Origin: Phoronis australis
Lineage: Eukaryota > Phoronida > Phoronidae
Reading direction: 5' to 3'
DNA length: 64,000 bases
NCBI GenBank assembly: GCA_002633005.1
Contig: NMRA01000336.1
Span: 146,601-210,600 of the forward strand
The notes below the pieces were generated by a model. The model made no database searches, was not told the DNA's origin, and worked only from the letters and a program-made list of their open reading frames with translations. Positions 25,764 to 36,171 of this stretch are shown piece by piece; positions within the stretch are counted from its first letter, which is position 1, and every line of letters begins with the position of its first letter. A program made the translations under genes and the position numbers.

Positions 25764-26262
25764 AGGGCTTGGAATTTTCCGCGGAATCGCGGATTTCTGC
25801 TTTTTTCAAATGTGCTTTCCGCTTTTTTTATAATATTTCCGCGTAAAAAAATCGGATTTGATATAAAATTTCCGCGGCAAATTCCTTTCTTACTGCGGCA
25901 TTGCAGACGACGTTCACCTCGAAAAGCGGAAGTTGCTCTTTATGTTTCGGAGGAATGTAAATTGTCAACATTGCCGGGGCATCTGGGACAGCGTGGTGGG
26001 ATTTTCAATGGCGTCTCGTGTTATTGTTAAGTGCGGCGACAAATACTACCGCTCTGCAGCCAAAAATGTGTGGGTTGGGAGTGGACGGGCGAGCTGAAAG
26101 GACGCAGACGCATGCTACTGATGGTGGTAACGTTTTTTTTTTTTTTTTAGTCCCGATTTTTGTCGGGGAAAGGTTCACATTGACCATTTCAAGGCTGGTT
26201 ATCGGGCATGATTTGGGCCGTAAAAGTTTCCGCGTTTTTTGTCATTGGTCATTCCAAGCCCT
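25764..26262. mobile_element. hAT-like nonautonomous element, copy 1
   Basis: Ends AGGGCTTGGAATTTTCC and its inverted partner GGTCATTCCAAGCCCT. The flanks CTAATTGC (25756-25763) and GTAATTGC (26263-26270) match in 7 of 8 bases, consistent with an 8-bp hAT duplication. The 499-bp interior is rich in TTTCCGC(T/G) motifs and has no transposase. Confidence 0.65.
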
Positions 26263-26459
26263 GTAATTGCCACTATAGACACTTTTATAATTTCTGTTAT
26301 TCGTTGTCATGTGATTTTGTTTTCATTTCTAGTCATTATACATCAGATTGAAAATTAATTATGTTAATCCAGTGTGCAGCTGATTGTGTATTTTCTTGTT
26401 TTAACAAGCTTGCATGCAATAAAAATTATGTATTTGTCAAGGGCATTTCTGCATTAAAT

Positions 26460-26840
26460 TACTTGTGCCAAAATTCAAGTATGTTGTAGTGTTGCAGCAA
26501 TATTGTTTTCTGGTGGTTCACAAAAACTTCTATATAACCCCATGAAGATGTTTGCGGCAAGCTTGCAGCAATGTGTGCGGCTGGGTTGCAGGAATTGTTC
26601 CATATAAGGACATAGAGATGTTTGCTGCAAGCTTGCGGCAAACTTCATTTGCATGGTAAAAGTTTGCTGCATGTTTGCGGCAAGCATGCGGCCAGCTTGC
26701 GGCAATGTTTGCGGCTGGGTTGCAGGAAATTTGCATCCACTCTTTGGTCAGAGTTGATTCTACGTGTTTGTGGCTGGTTTGCAGAAACTTTTGCACCAAG
26801 CTTGCGGTAAGCTTGCAGCAAGTGTTTGCAGGAAGGCCTT
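26460..26840. repeat. GCGGCAA/TTGCAGG-rich tandem-like repeat
   Basis: Variants of TTTGCGGCAAGCTTGCAGCAA and GTGTGCGGCTGGGTTGCAGGAA recur at least four times with irregular spacing. The same vocabulary occurs at both outer ends of the 22250-25296 palindrome. The open frames it produces on the minus strand are low-complexity repeat translations, not genes. Confidence 0.6.
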
Positions 26841-27604
26841 TTTTTAATGCACGACTGGCGTCTTTTTAGTAACACTAAGACTTACGCTATGTCACCTTGC
26901 TAAAATCTAGCTTAAGTCACATGAGAACTTGAAATACTCGGAAATTACCTCACATAATCTCGTGAAGTCTTGCTTTTTAGTAAGGTCCTGAGCATTAATT
27001 ACTTAGCAGGGGACTGTTTACTCGACTTTTATCCAAAATGGCCTCAGGCATTCAATTTCCACTGAAGAATGTCAGTGGACTTTATATTCAGTGAAAATTG
27101 GTTACTGGCAGCATCTTGAGGAGGGAACCGCGTACTATACTTTTAATGCTCTTCCCGCAGTTTGACACTACTAATTTTCTCTCCCCCTCCCCCCGGTCAC
27201 TACTAATTGATGCCCCAAACGTCATGCAGTTCACTAAGCAAGATGACATGCCTAGAGCACAGGCTATTTGTGTTTGATACTCAATGCTTTGAAGAGAATC
27301 TCAATCGGCTTAATGATCGATAAATACTCGATGGGAGAATTTGATTTCACAGATGTGAGAACAAATCGTTTTAGGTAATAGTCTGATAGGTGGGTCCATC
27401 CATAACTCCACAACTAGTCATCTGGTACGTCATTTGTTTTGTCTATTATTAATATAGCCATCCAGGTGTTGCCAGGTCTTAGGTTGGACATCACTGTCAA
27501 AATGTTAGTCTCGTGATTCAAATTGATAGATTTTTTGTTTGTTTCTTAGTAGTGATTGCATTTCCCCTGATTGTTTGATGGACAATCTCAGTGATTACTT
27601 TCAG

Positions 27605-27730
27605 GTAAACTTCTCAAATTGTGAAATCCACATCTTACAGTCAGCTTGGGAGCAAGGGATGCGAAAAGAAAATTCTGTAGAAGTCAACGAAACTGCCAAT
27701 AAATTTGGTTGCTCAGAAAGACGAGTCTAG
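27605..27730 (+). pseudogene. Homeodomain-like exon, N-terminal part
   Basis: After an acceptor ...ACTTTCAG, the frame reads VNFSNCEIHILQSAWEQGM, RKENSVEVNETANKFGC and SERRV. This aligns along a homeodomain: hydrophobic core of helix 1, an aromatic near position 20, A..FG.SER.V at the start of helix 3. The exon ends TAG immediately before a strong donor GTACAG. The next exon (29198) starts TWINNYRKK, which completes recognition helix 3. The position of TAG is normally Gln or Lys in homeodomains (CAG would give Gln), so this may be a nonsense mutation; alternatively splicing uses the weaker GT two codons upstream. Upstream exons were not identified. Confidence 0.5.
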
Positions 27731-28304
27731 GTACAGTGATCAATGGGAAATGTTCATTAATAGTGATAGTGTTGACCTCAAAACTAGCAGCAAGGCCAAA
27801 ATTAGACATGCTAACTGAAATAATAAGCAATAACATACATTTGAATGCTCCTGCTTACTTGTAAGTTAGGGACTATTAATTCATCTCTGCGTCTGACAGT
27901 TGCCTCCTGTATCTACCAAACCTCTTGTAAGATCATGTAAATTCAGAGGTCTATGTGTCGATCAATGTGATGGTGGTATCTACTTCCCTATCCATACAAA
28001 ACCTCATTTTGAGAGGAGCACTGCCTACATCCACTTTTCGATTGATTTGATTACTGTACTACCACCTAATGGCAATTGTGCTCTTATTAAATACCTCAAT
28101 TCATTTCAAATTCTTTCAATTATTTTCCTGAATGTATATACGTGTTTGAGAATGTTAAAATAATCAACACCTTTAGTATTTTGCCATTTGTGATGCTCAC
28201 AGTGGGTACATGTCATTGTCATGTGTTGCCCTCATGTTAATTGCTGCATGGGTAAATTGTCAAGTTTGTACCAATTAGCCTAAGACACCCTTTTGGGTTT
28301 GTTC

Positions 28305-28549
28305 AGGCTTGGAATTTTCCTCTTTTAAGAGGATTTCCTCACTTTGGTTTCGATTTCTTCTCATTTAATTTCCGGTTATCTCTTTCTTCTCTCTTTTATT
28401 TTTATTTTGGCTTTATTCAGGCAAAAACGACGTTCCTTTCAGATAACTTTTACAACGCAAACAATATTTCTATCAACAAGTCTATTTATTTGTGGAACAA
28501 TACATCACCTGGAAAATTTTCCTTTTTTATAATTGGTCATTCCAAGCCT
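28305..28549. mobile_element. hAT-like nonautonomous element, copy 2
   Basis: Ends AGGCTTGGAATTTTCC and GGTCATTCCAAGCCT are those of 25764-26262 with one base fewer. The 245-bp body is internally deleted and diverged. Flanks do not give a clean 8-bp duplication. It lies in the intron between the two homeodomain-like exons. Confidence 0.6.
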
Positions 28550-29197
28550 TGTCTGTTGAAGTGTTTGTGTCTTGTAATAATTAATTATTATAAATTGTAT
28601 GTAATCAAATGAAGATGAAACAGAAGATGGATTACAAGGATATTCCTGGACTGCATATTTGCTCCATTAGTGCATAAAAATAAAAAGGCACATTTACATT
28701 GCAGTAGTGCACCCCTCGGGCACATCTTTTAAAACACAGCGCTCTTACAAAAATGCAAGATTCTGGTCAACTTACAACTTACAGCAGGTGAAACATGACT
28801 TAGTTCTTACTTTGATTGGGTTTGGGTTTTCTGATTCGTATGTTACCACTTATCACCTTAATTACATTAAGTCTGCTGGGCTCAAGCTTTTGAAAAAGGG
28901 CACACTTTTTATCAGATGTGCCCAAAGTGAACAGGTTCAAACCAAGGATTCTAAGGTGCATTGAAAATGAGCCGATATATGTATCCTTCTATTGAGTGGT
29001 GCTGTTCAAAGAGTATATTCTCAATTTGTTAGAGCCACCGTGATTGGTCTAATATCTGAGAATTTTGATAAATTTCAAACCAAAATGTATGGTTTATTTG
29101 GCATTCTTTGATTTATGGTCTAGCTCTGTTTGTAATCACTTATTTGCATTTTGGATTTTTCTGTCACTTGTCTGAAACTTTTGATTCTATTTCGCAG

Positions 29198-29305
29198 ACT
29201 TGGATCAACAATTACAGAAAAAAATCACAAGAAAAACGTAGAAAAGACGGAAAACACTTTATCTCAAAGGGAAGAGCGCATACAACCAATTCTGTCATGA
29301 AAAGG
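29198..29305 (+). CDS. Homeodomain-like exon, recognition helix
   Basis: Bounded by TTCTATTTCGCAG and AGG|GTGAGT, both good splice sites, phase 0 at each end, 36 codons. It reads TWINNYRKKSQEKRRKDGKH, then FISKGRAHTTNSVMKR. W, N and basic residues at W.NNYRKK match the end of homeodomain helix 3, and the block follows directly from SERRV in the 27605-27730 exon. The basic tail is compatible with DNA binding or nuclear localisation. Which homeodomain class it belongs to is not clear. Confidence 0.5.
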
Positions 29306-29642
29306 GTGAGTGCTATTCTTAGATCCTTTTTGTTCAATTTGCTTCTGAATTACGCCTTGAATTTTATGTACAGCTTTACTAATATGAACAAATTTATGTT
29401 TTGTTGTTGATAAGTAGGACATCATAGCATTATTCATTAAACAACTGCAATTTGTTAGAGTAACTGTAAGTTCTTTCTTGACAGAGTAATCTACTAATAC
29501 TGCATTACCACACGATGGACAATACATATGATGATGGGCACTTTTATGAAACTGAAAGACTTATGTATATATTCATGATGCATTATTTTATCATTTTCAC
29601 TTCTGATCAACAGGTGTTGAAGTAGGGCCTGGTAGGTTCCAG

Positions 29643-29768
29643 CGAAGGGGGGAAGAGTGGGAAAAACTTTCACTGGATGAAAAGAGGAAATACAAGGAAA
29701 AGTCCTCTGAAGAAGTCAATCCGGGCCCACATTCAAAGAATAAGTTGATGCAAATTTTTACCCAAACA
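29643..29768 (+). CDS. Exon with HMG-box-like helix
   Basis: An in-phase reading from acceptor ...GGTTCCAG to donor ACA|GTGAGT gives RRGEEWEKLSLDEKRKYKEK, then SSEEVNPGPHSKNKLMQIFTQT, 42 codons. EEW..LS..EK.KYKE resembles the last helix of HMG boxes (W..LS..EK..Y). A stronger-looking acceptor lies 29 bases upstream (29613) but leaves the phase unmatched to 29305. The HMG link rests on one helix only; a charged coiled segment is an alternative. Confidence 0.4.
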
Positions 29769-30035
29769 GTGAGTTTGAGAATTTATTTTGTGCTAACTTG
29801 TATTGTTAATCAGAAATAAGCAAACTGAATTTCAAATGATAGCTTAGCATGTCCTCGATTTTGCATTTTTAAATATCTTCACTGTGTCAAATTGAATTTC
29901 ATGAGATTCTGTTCCTGTCTGCATTATACCAATCTTACTAATGATATACAGACATGAACGAAAAACAAATTTCAGAAGCACTGAGAAACGTTTTTATTTC
30001 AGGTAGAAGACTATTAAAATAATGTGTTAATATAG

Positions 30036-30122
30036 CTAGACTTATTTGGGACTCTTCTGGCAATAAAGTGAACAGCTTTGGGAAGGCAACACTGGCATCG
30101 TTCTTCGAAAACGCAACAGAAG
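30036..30122 (+). CDS. Possible exon of the homeodomain-like gene
   Basis: A block between AATATAG and GAAG|GTGAGT. One frame reads RLIWDSSGNKVNSFGKATLA, then SFFENATE, without stops. The phase does not join cleanly to the proposed exon ending at 29768, so either a boundary is wrong or the gene is degraded here. No family recognised. Confidence 0.3.
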
Positions 30123-30506
30123 GTGAGTGAGTCACAGCATGTGGTATGCAAGTTGTGTTTGTTAATTGCTAAAAAGGTTCATGTTATTTTTTGTTGTCTC
30201 AGTTTTTGTTTTGTACTCATCATTCTCAAGCATTTGTAGTTTTGATTTGGGTGCATTGATAACTGTTATTGAGGTTTGTTGTTTATTTTTTGGAAATTGT
30301 CAATATGCAGGCCCTTTGTCTTACTTTTAAGTGCACTCATTAATAAATCATCTATTGTAATTTGTAAAACCACTTTTTTCATCTAAAAGAGGTTTTTAAA
30401 ATGTTTAAGTAAATCTATTCTGAAATCTTCCATGTATAAGTTCCTAATTTTTCTAGAGAAATAATCGTGTACATTAATTTGTCGTAATATTTGTTTCAAT
30501 TAACAG

Positions 30507-30586
30507 GCAGTCAAAGTAACCTGAGACAACTGTGCAAATCAAAGACCTGAGAGTAGAGTTACGTCATCTGCTAAATGATCTGTACT
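30507..30586 (+). pseudogene. Possible coiled-coil exon, frame disrupted
   Basis: Acceptor TTAACAG and donor TACT|GTAAGT are good. The last two thirds read VQIKDLRVELRHLLNDLY, with Leu/Ile at heptad positions. Upstream in that frame is a TAA; the other frame reads SQSNLRQL, which would join it if one base were missing near 30530. The exon ends in phase 1, matching the two leading bases of 34493-34587. Confidence 0.3.
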
Positions 30587-30704
30587 GTAAGTTAAAATAT
30601 AACTCTGCAAAAACTGCACCATAAATCACTGTTGTTGATCACGTGATGAAGAGATGAATCCTCCGTAATGGGAGAAGCAATAACGATAAGCCTGTGCCCA
30701 ATTT

Positions 30705-33700
30705 AGGCTCTATCTCCTTACCCGTTGCAAGACCTTCCTGAAATTTAGCAGATGTGTTCCTGCGGACATGGCAACTGATGATGCCCAGTTTCAGACCAAT
30801 CCGACTATAGCTGTGCTCCCTAGTGTAAATTTTATTTTTTACTTTTCCCTCTGGAACTTCAAAGTTCCTTGGTGTTTTTTATAAAATTGGGCTAACAAAT
30901 TTCTATTATGAAGACGACAGCATCTTTATTTTTGTGATGAATTAGTGGTATTCTGCACCAACTAGTGGTCATTTTTCAATGTGTTTTTGTCTTCCGCTTC
31001 TGTGTCTGCCATATCACGCTGAGGGTCATCATGAAAATTGACGGATGTGTTTCTACTGTAAAGAGCATGATCGGCATGGATTTTCAAATTGTGGAACCCC
31101 CTAGTGACATTTTTTCAATCAAAGACTGTATCTCCTAAACCCCTTGCAAGATGTTTTTGAAAATTTTCAGTTGTATTCCTATTAAATTGACAGCAGATGG
31201 GTGTAGTTGACAACTGCTGTTGTTTGTAAAGGCAGTTTGTTTTTATGCGCCCACATATTTATATGTGGTCGCATATTGCTGCCGTCTCCGTCTGTCCGGA
31301 CGTCTGGTGTCCGCAGCTGTATCTCCTAAGCCCCTCACAGGAACTTCATGAGATTTGGTAGATGTGTTCCTATGAAGCTGACAACAGACGACGACGAATT
31401 TCAGACCTCTCCGAACATCGGTGTGCCCTGCTAGTGGCAATTTGTTTGTCCTCAATGGATTTTTATAAAATTTGGAAGGCATCTGCCATCCACTCGTTTT
31501 CAGACGGATTCAAGGTACTTTGCGCCACCTAGTGGCCATTTTTATGCGCCAACATATTTATATGTGGACGCATTTTAACGTCATCTCCGTCCGGTGTCCG
31601 TCCGGCATCCGTCCAGCGTTCGCTGCTCTATCTCCAAAACGCCTTAACATAATATGTTCATGAAATTTTGCACATGTGTTCCTTCTGTGGATGGGACGAC
31701 ATGAGCGAACTTTCAGACGGATCCGACTACCGGTGTGCCCCCTAGTGGCAATTTTAGTTTTTTACGTTTACGTTTATCTTCAAAAGTTTTGAATGGATTT
31801 TCATAAAATTTGGTATATAGGCACCTATTAGGAAGATGATGCTATCCTCCTGTTTTCGGATGGATTTGACGTACTTTGCTCCACCTCGTGGCCATTTTTA
31901 CTGTTTTCGAGTTTGTTTTTTTGCTTCTAACCTCTACCAGCCAATTAGCTCAAAGGATGATTGTGAAAATTGGCATGTATGTTCGTACTATAAAGTGGAC
32001 GGCTGACGATGATTTTCCGACGAGTTCAACAATAGTGGCGCCTCCTAGTGGCAGTTTTGTTGTTTTTGTGCTCATGGCTGTATCTATTAAACCGTTTGCA
32101 GGATCTTTACTTAATTTAGCAAGTGTATTTATATGATGTTGACAATGGATGACGACGACTTTCGGATGTATCTGACTTCTGTTGTGCCCCCTAGTGGCAA
32201 GTTTATTTTTTATGTTTACCAGTCTGTATCTTCAAAGGTCCTCAAAAGATTTCCATAAAATTTTGATTATACACATCTATTATTTTTGGATGGAATCAAG
32301 GTATTTTGCGCCACCTGGTGGCCATTTTTGCTGTTTTCAAATCTTGTTTTTGACGTCCACCCCTCGATCAACCAAATCATTCTACGGATGGTTTTGAAAA
32401 TTGGCGTACGTGTTTTCAGTGTGAAGAGAACGTTTGATGATGGTGACTGACTACTGTAGTGCCTCCTAGTGGTAGTTTTGTTTTGCGCCCATAGCTGTAT
32501 CTTCAAAACCCACTGCAGGATCTTAATTGAATTTAGTGAGTGAATTTATATGAAGATAACAGACGACGACTTTCAGGCGGATGGAACGAACGCTGTGACC
32601 AAAAGTGGCAATTTCATTTTGTTCCGTTTTCCTTTGTTTCCAGAAGCTCCTCGACAGATTTTTATGAAACATGGCATGTTCCTGTTTTTGGATGAATTGT
32701 ACGTTTTTGCGCTGTCTAGTGGCCATTTTTATGATACAAATAACCCTAAAAGCACACCATTTGCGATACATTTGTCGGCGCTTGTTACTGTTTTCGAGTC
32801 TGTTTTTTGGCGTCCGCTGTTCTATCAACCAAACTGCTCTAGGAATGATTTTGAAAATTAGCATATATGTTCTCACTGTGAAGAGGGTGACTGACGACGA
32901 TTTTTTGACAACTGTGGCGCCTCCTAGTGGCATTTTTGTTTGTTTTTGCGTCCATGGCTGTATCTTCTAATGAGATTTGGCAGATGTGTTCCCATGAAGG
33001 TGACAACAGATGACAACAAATTTCGGACCTCTCCGACTACTGGTGTGCCCCCTAGTGGCAATTTCAATATTTTTTACGCTTACTAAGTCTGTAGATTTGG
33101 AGGTCCTCAAAGGATTTTCATAAAATTTGGCAGTTAGACATCTGTTAGTGAGGTGATGACATCTTCCCATTTTCGGACGGATTTGGTGTACTTTGCACCA
33201 CCTAGTGGCCATTTTTGCTGTTTTCGGGTTTGTTTTTTGGCGTCCGCCGTTGTATCAACCAAACCGTTCTGGGTATGATTATGAAAGTTGGCATATATGT
33301 TCTTACTGTGATGAGGGCAGCTGACGATGATTTTCCGATGACTTGGAATACTATGGCGCCTCCTAGTGGCAGTGGCAGTTTAGTTTGTTTTTGCGACCAT
33401 GACTGTATCTCCTAAATGCTTTACAGGACCTTTGTTGAATTTTGCTGGTGTATTTATATGAAGTTGAATACAGAGGATGACAACTTTCGGACGGCAATTT
33501 TAGTTTTTTACGTTTAAGGATCGTCAATGGATTTTCATGAAATTTGGCAGTTAGAGGTGACGCTATCATGCCGTTTTCAGTAAAATTCAAGGCATTTTGC
33601 GCCACCTTGTGGCCATTTTTACTGTTTTCAAGTCTTGTTATTTGACGTCTGCCTTTCTGTCAACCAAACCTCTAAGGATGGTTGTGGAAATAGGCATTTA

Positions 33701-34130
33701 TGTTCCTAATGGGAAGAGGAAGTCTGACGATTTTCCGACAACTTTATGTACTTTGGTGCCTCTTTGTGGCAATTCTGTTTTTTGCGCTTTTAGCCTCTTA
33801 GTGGCATTTTCATTTTCTCATTTACTTCTGTTTTCTCAGAAGTTCCTTGACAGATTTTTATGAAATTTGGGTAAATAGCTTTGATGACACATACAAGTTC
33901 TCAGATGGATTCGACATTCGAATTTTAAGTTCCAAATAAACACCCCTAGAAGCACAACGTTAGCGGTGCATTCGTGGGCGCATTTCAATGCTCCGCGTTG
34001 CTCTTGTTTTACATTTGTCTTTGACGGATTTACATGAAATTTGACTAATAATTTTGAGAGACGACAACACTTTCCCATTTTTGAATGGGTTTAATGTATT
34101 CTGAGCCATCTAATTGCTATTTTTGTGATA
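30705..34130 (+). mobile_element. CTCF-box repeat element, copy 1 (cluster)
   Basis: A long series of related modules, each with TATCTCC(T/A)AAACC, a GATTTTCATGAAATTTGGCA-type segment, a GACG(A/G)CGACTTTC-like segment, and a box close to GCC(A/C)CCTAGTGGC. About twenty boxes occur between 30812 and 33800 at roughly 100-180 bp spacing. Hairpins starting TATGCGCCCACATATTTATA mark starts at 31244 and 31543. A tail GGGCGCATTTCAATGCTCCG ending GTTGCTCTTG marks an end near 34006. It lies in an intron-like interval between possible exons at 30586 and 34493. No transposase is seen. Confidence 0.75.
31524..31535 (-). promoter_or_regulatory. CTCF-core-like motif (exact)
   Basis: Read on the minus strand the surrounding sequence is TGGCCACTAGGTGGCGCA, which fits the bilaterian CTCF core CCASYAGRKGGC exactly and most flanking consensus positions. 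Other exact cores in the same family are at 31737-31748, 32186-32197, 32310-32321, 33047-33058, 36560-36571 and 38612-38623. Binding is inferred, not shown. Confidence 0.45.
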
Positions 34131-34492
34131 CAAATATACACCCTCAGGTTTTAAATGTTGCATTGTTAAATTCTTGTTTCAACAACCAAAAAAACATTCA
34201 CGAGTACACCCTATTCTCCATGCTACACAGTTAACTTTGTATTAACATAAAAATTTAGTTTTCACATAAGCTTAGGGGAAATTTGCACCAGATCAAGTGT
34301 TTGCCTACACTATTATGATTTTTTTGCTTAAATGGTTATATAAACTTTAGACACTACAATCCTGGGCCCTTGGGCACACATATGTCAGATTAGCGCAATG
34401 AATATTGGTTGTTGAGTTACAATTTAAATGTTAATCTATTGCCTATGTTCCATTAAAATATGTGCTTAAACCAGTTAAATTTTTCTTTGTAG

Positions 34493-34587
34493 CGACTGCT
34501 GTGGGAGTCTTCTCGAGCACCCTACTAAAGTCTGAGGGAGGAAAAATATGTAGTTATAGGAACCGGGCTTGTACTGAAAGTGGAAAG
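34493..34587 (+). CDS. Possible exon of the homeodomain-like gene
   Basis: Good splice sites (TTCTTTGTAG and AAAG|GTAAAC). With two leading bases the frame reads TAVGVFSSTLLKSEGGK, then ICSYRNRACTESGK, no stops. Entry phase matches the exit of 30507-30586 and exit phase 0 matches 40833. No domain recognised. Confidence 0.4.
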
Positions 34588-36171
34588 GTAAACAGTGTTA
34601 TGAATTATGTGCTTATAGATTAATTAAGAACTATGGGTAAATATAATTTGGTCCGGGTTTTGTTTAACATGTTTGTTAAGGCTGTGTATGGCCTCATTGA
34701 CAAGTCCCTATTTTTAACCAACAGTCTTTAAATATATAGAAGTTAAAGGAGAATGCCACCCGATTTAATTAGTCTTTTTTACCGTCTTAATCGGCCTATA
34801 TCCACATCGCCTCTTATATGGTCGACCTCACCTTGCCGAGAGGTGTCGTGTTAACCTGTGAGGAAAGTGAGAAACGACACAGCGACGTCAGTGGTTCGTC
34901 TGCAGGAATGCCGCTATATTACGGTGCATCGTTCCCGCTCGTCCGAACTGTGAAGCTGCGAAGAAAGCGGGTATCATAATCGTTTTTTCGACTTCCTTGA
35001 GTGCCCAAAATGCTTAAGATGTGGCTCGCGGTGGTGAAGAATGAAAGGTATGCTGTTTTATAGCAAGTAATGGGAGGCCGTGAAACATCTCTGTGTCTGT
35101 GTGGCCGGCATTTCGTTGACAGTGATTTCTGTGACGAATTCAAGCTTACCAAAGAACTATCCATACGTTCCATTGCCTGTGCACATTCACGGCACCTCTC
35201 TAGTATTTCTTGATCAATGTATTCCGGTTCGAACTGATAGCCTGTGAAACCTAACGATACGACCCGTAAAGTATTTGTGGGATGAGCTCTTGACTAAGTC
35301 GGGATTGGCGCCAGGCGAGTTGCCATGTAGACGTTAATTATTCTGCGTTCTGTTTCAAAATGAGTTATTCTCATCCTAACCAATGCTTATATAAAACTGA
35401 AACAAAGTCCATCTCATTAGATACAATTTGTAATGCCTTTGCAGTATTTGTGAGTGCAAATGTTGAGAAGCCAGCAATGAATAAACCACTGCGTTACCGG
35501 CTTTTGATGCCGGCAATAAAGGTAATTGACCAGGCACCAAGGCCGTGTGAGCACATGCTAATTCAGTGTTTGCTGACAGAAAGCTGTTGTGAAACAATTA
35601 CTCGATTTTATTATGCTATGGTCATATGTTAGGGGAATCTTTATTTAGAAATACAAATACATTATTCAAATCATTCTTACTGTACAACTTTTTCCCTGAC
35701 GGTCTGTGGAAGGGGAACCCGACTTTGCGGCCCCCAAGTAAGTAGATTTTCAGTTTTGTGGCTAATTCTCATAAATAATAACGTGCACATTATTTCTTTA
35801 GCTTACTATTATAGTCGTGACTGGAGGTTTAGTTTCCAACTCGAGCTGGTTTATGTTTGTGCGAGTCCCGGCGACTGCGACGGGCATGATCAGGTTCCGA
35901 GCCGTGCCGAAAGCATAACGAGTCGGTCCGGCCGCGACGGGCCTGATCGGGTTCCAAGTCACAGGCCAAGATAACGAGCGTTTTATGTGTTTAGAACTCA
36001 AAAAACCACAAGTCTAAACAACACAGATCTAGGTTCTCCTGTCTGTATTTCACGAAGAATACTTCAAATTTATTTCTGAACAGACCCCAAACTCCTGCTA
36101 TGGAACTTTGTAGGCTACGGTGTGTCCAAATACCAATAAATCTGTAACCGCGAAATAAAATCGCACGTTTT

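Noticed and set aside
26475-26875. Overlapping minus-strand frames rich in NPAA and CRKLAAN
   Set aside because: They are translations of the GCGGCAA-type DNA repeat in several frames, with irregular spacing and no start context.
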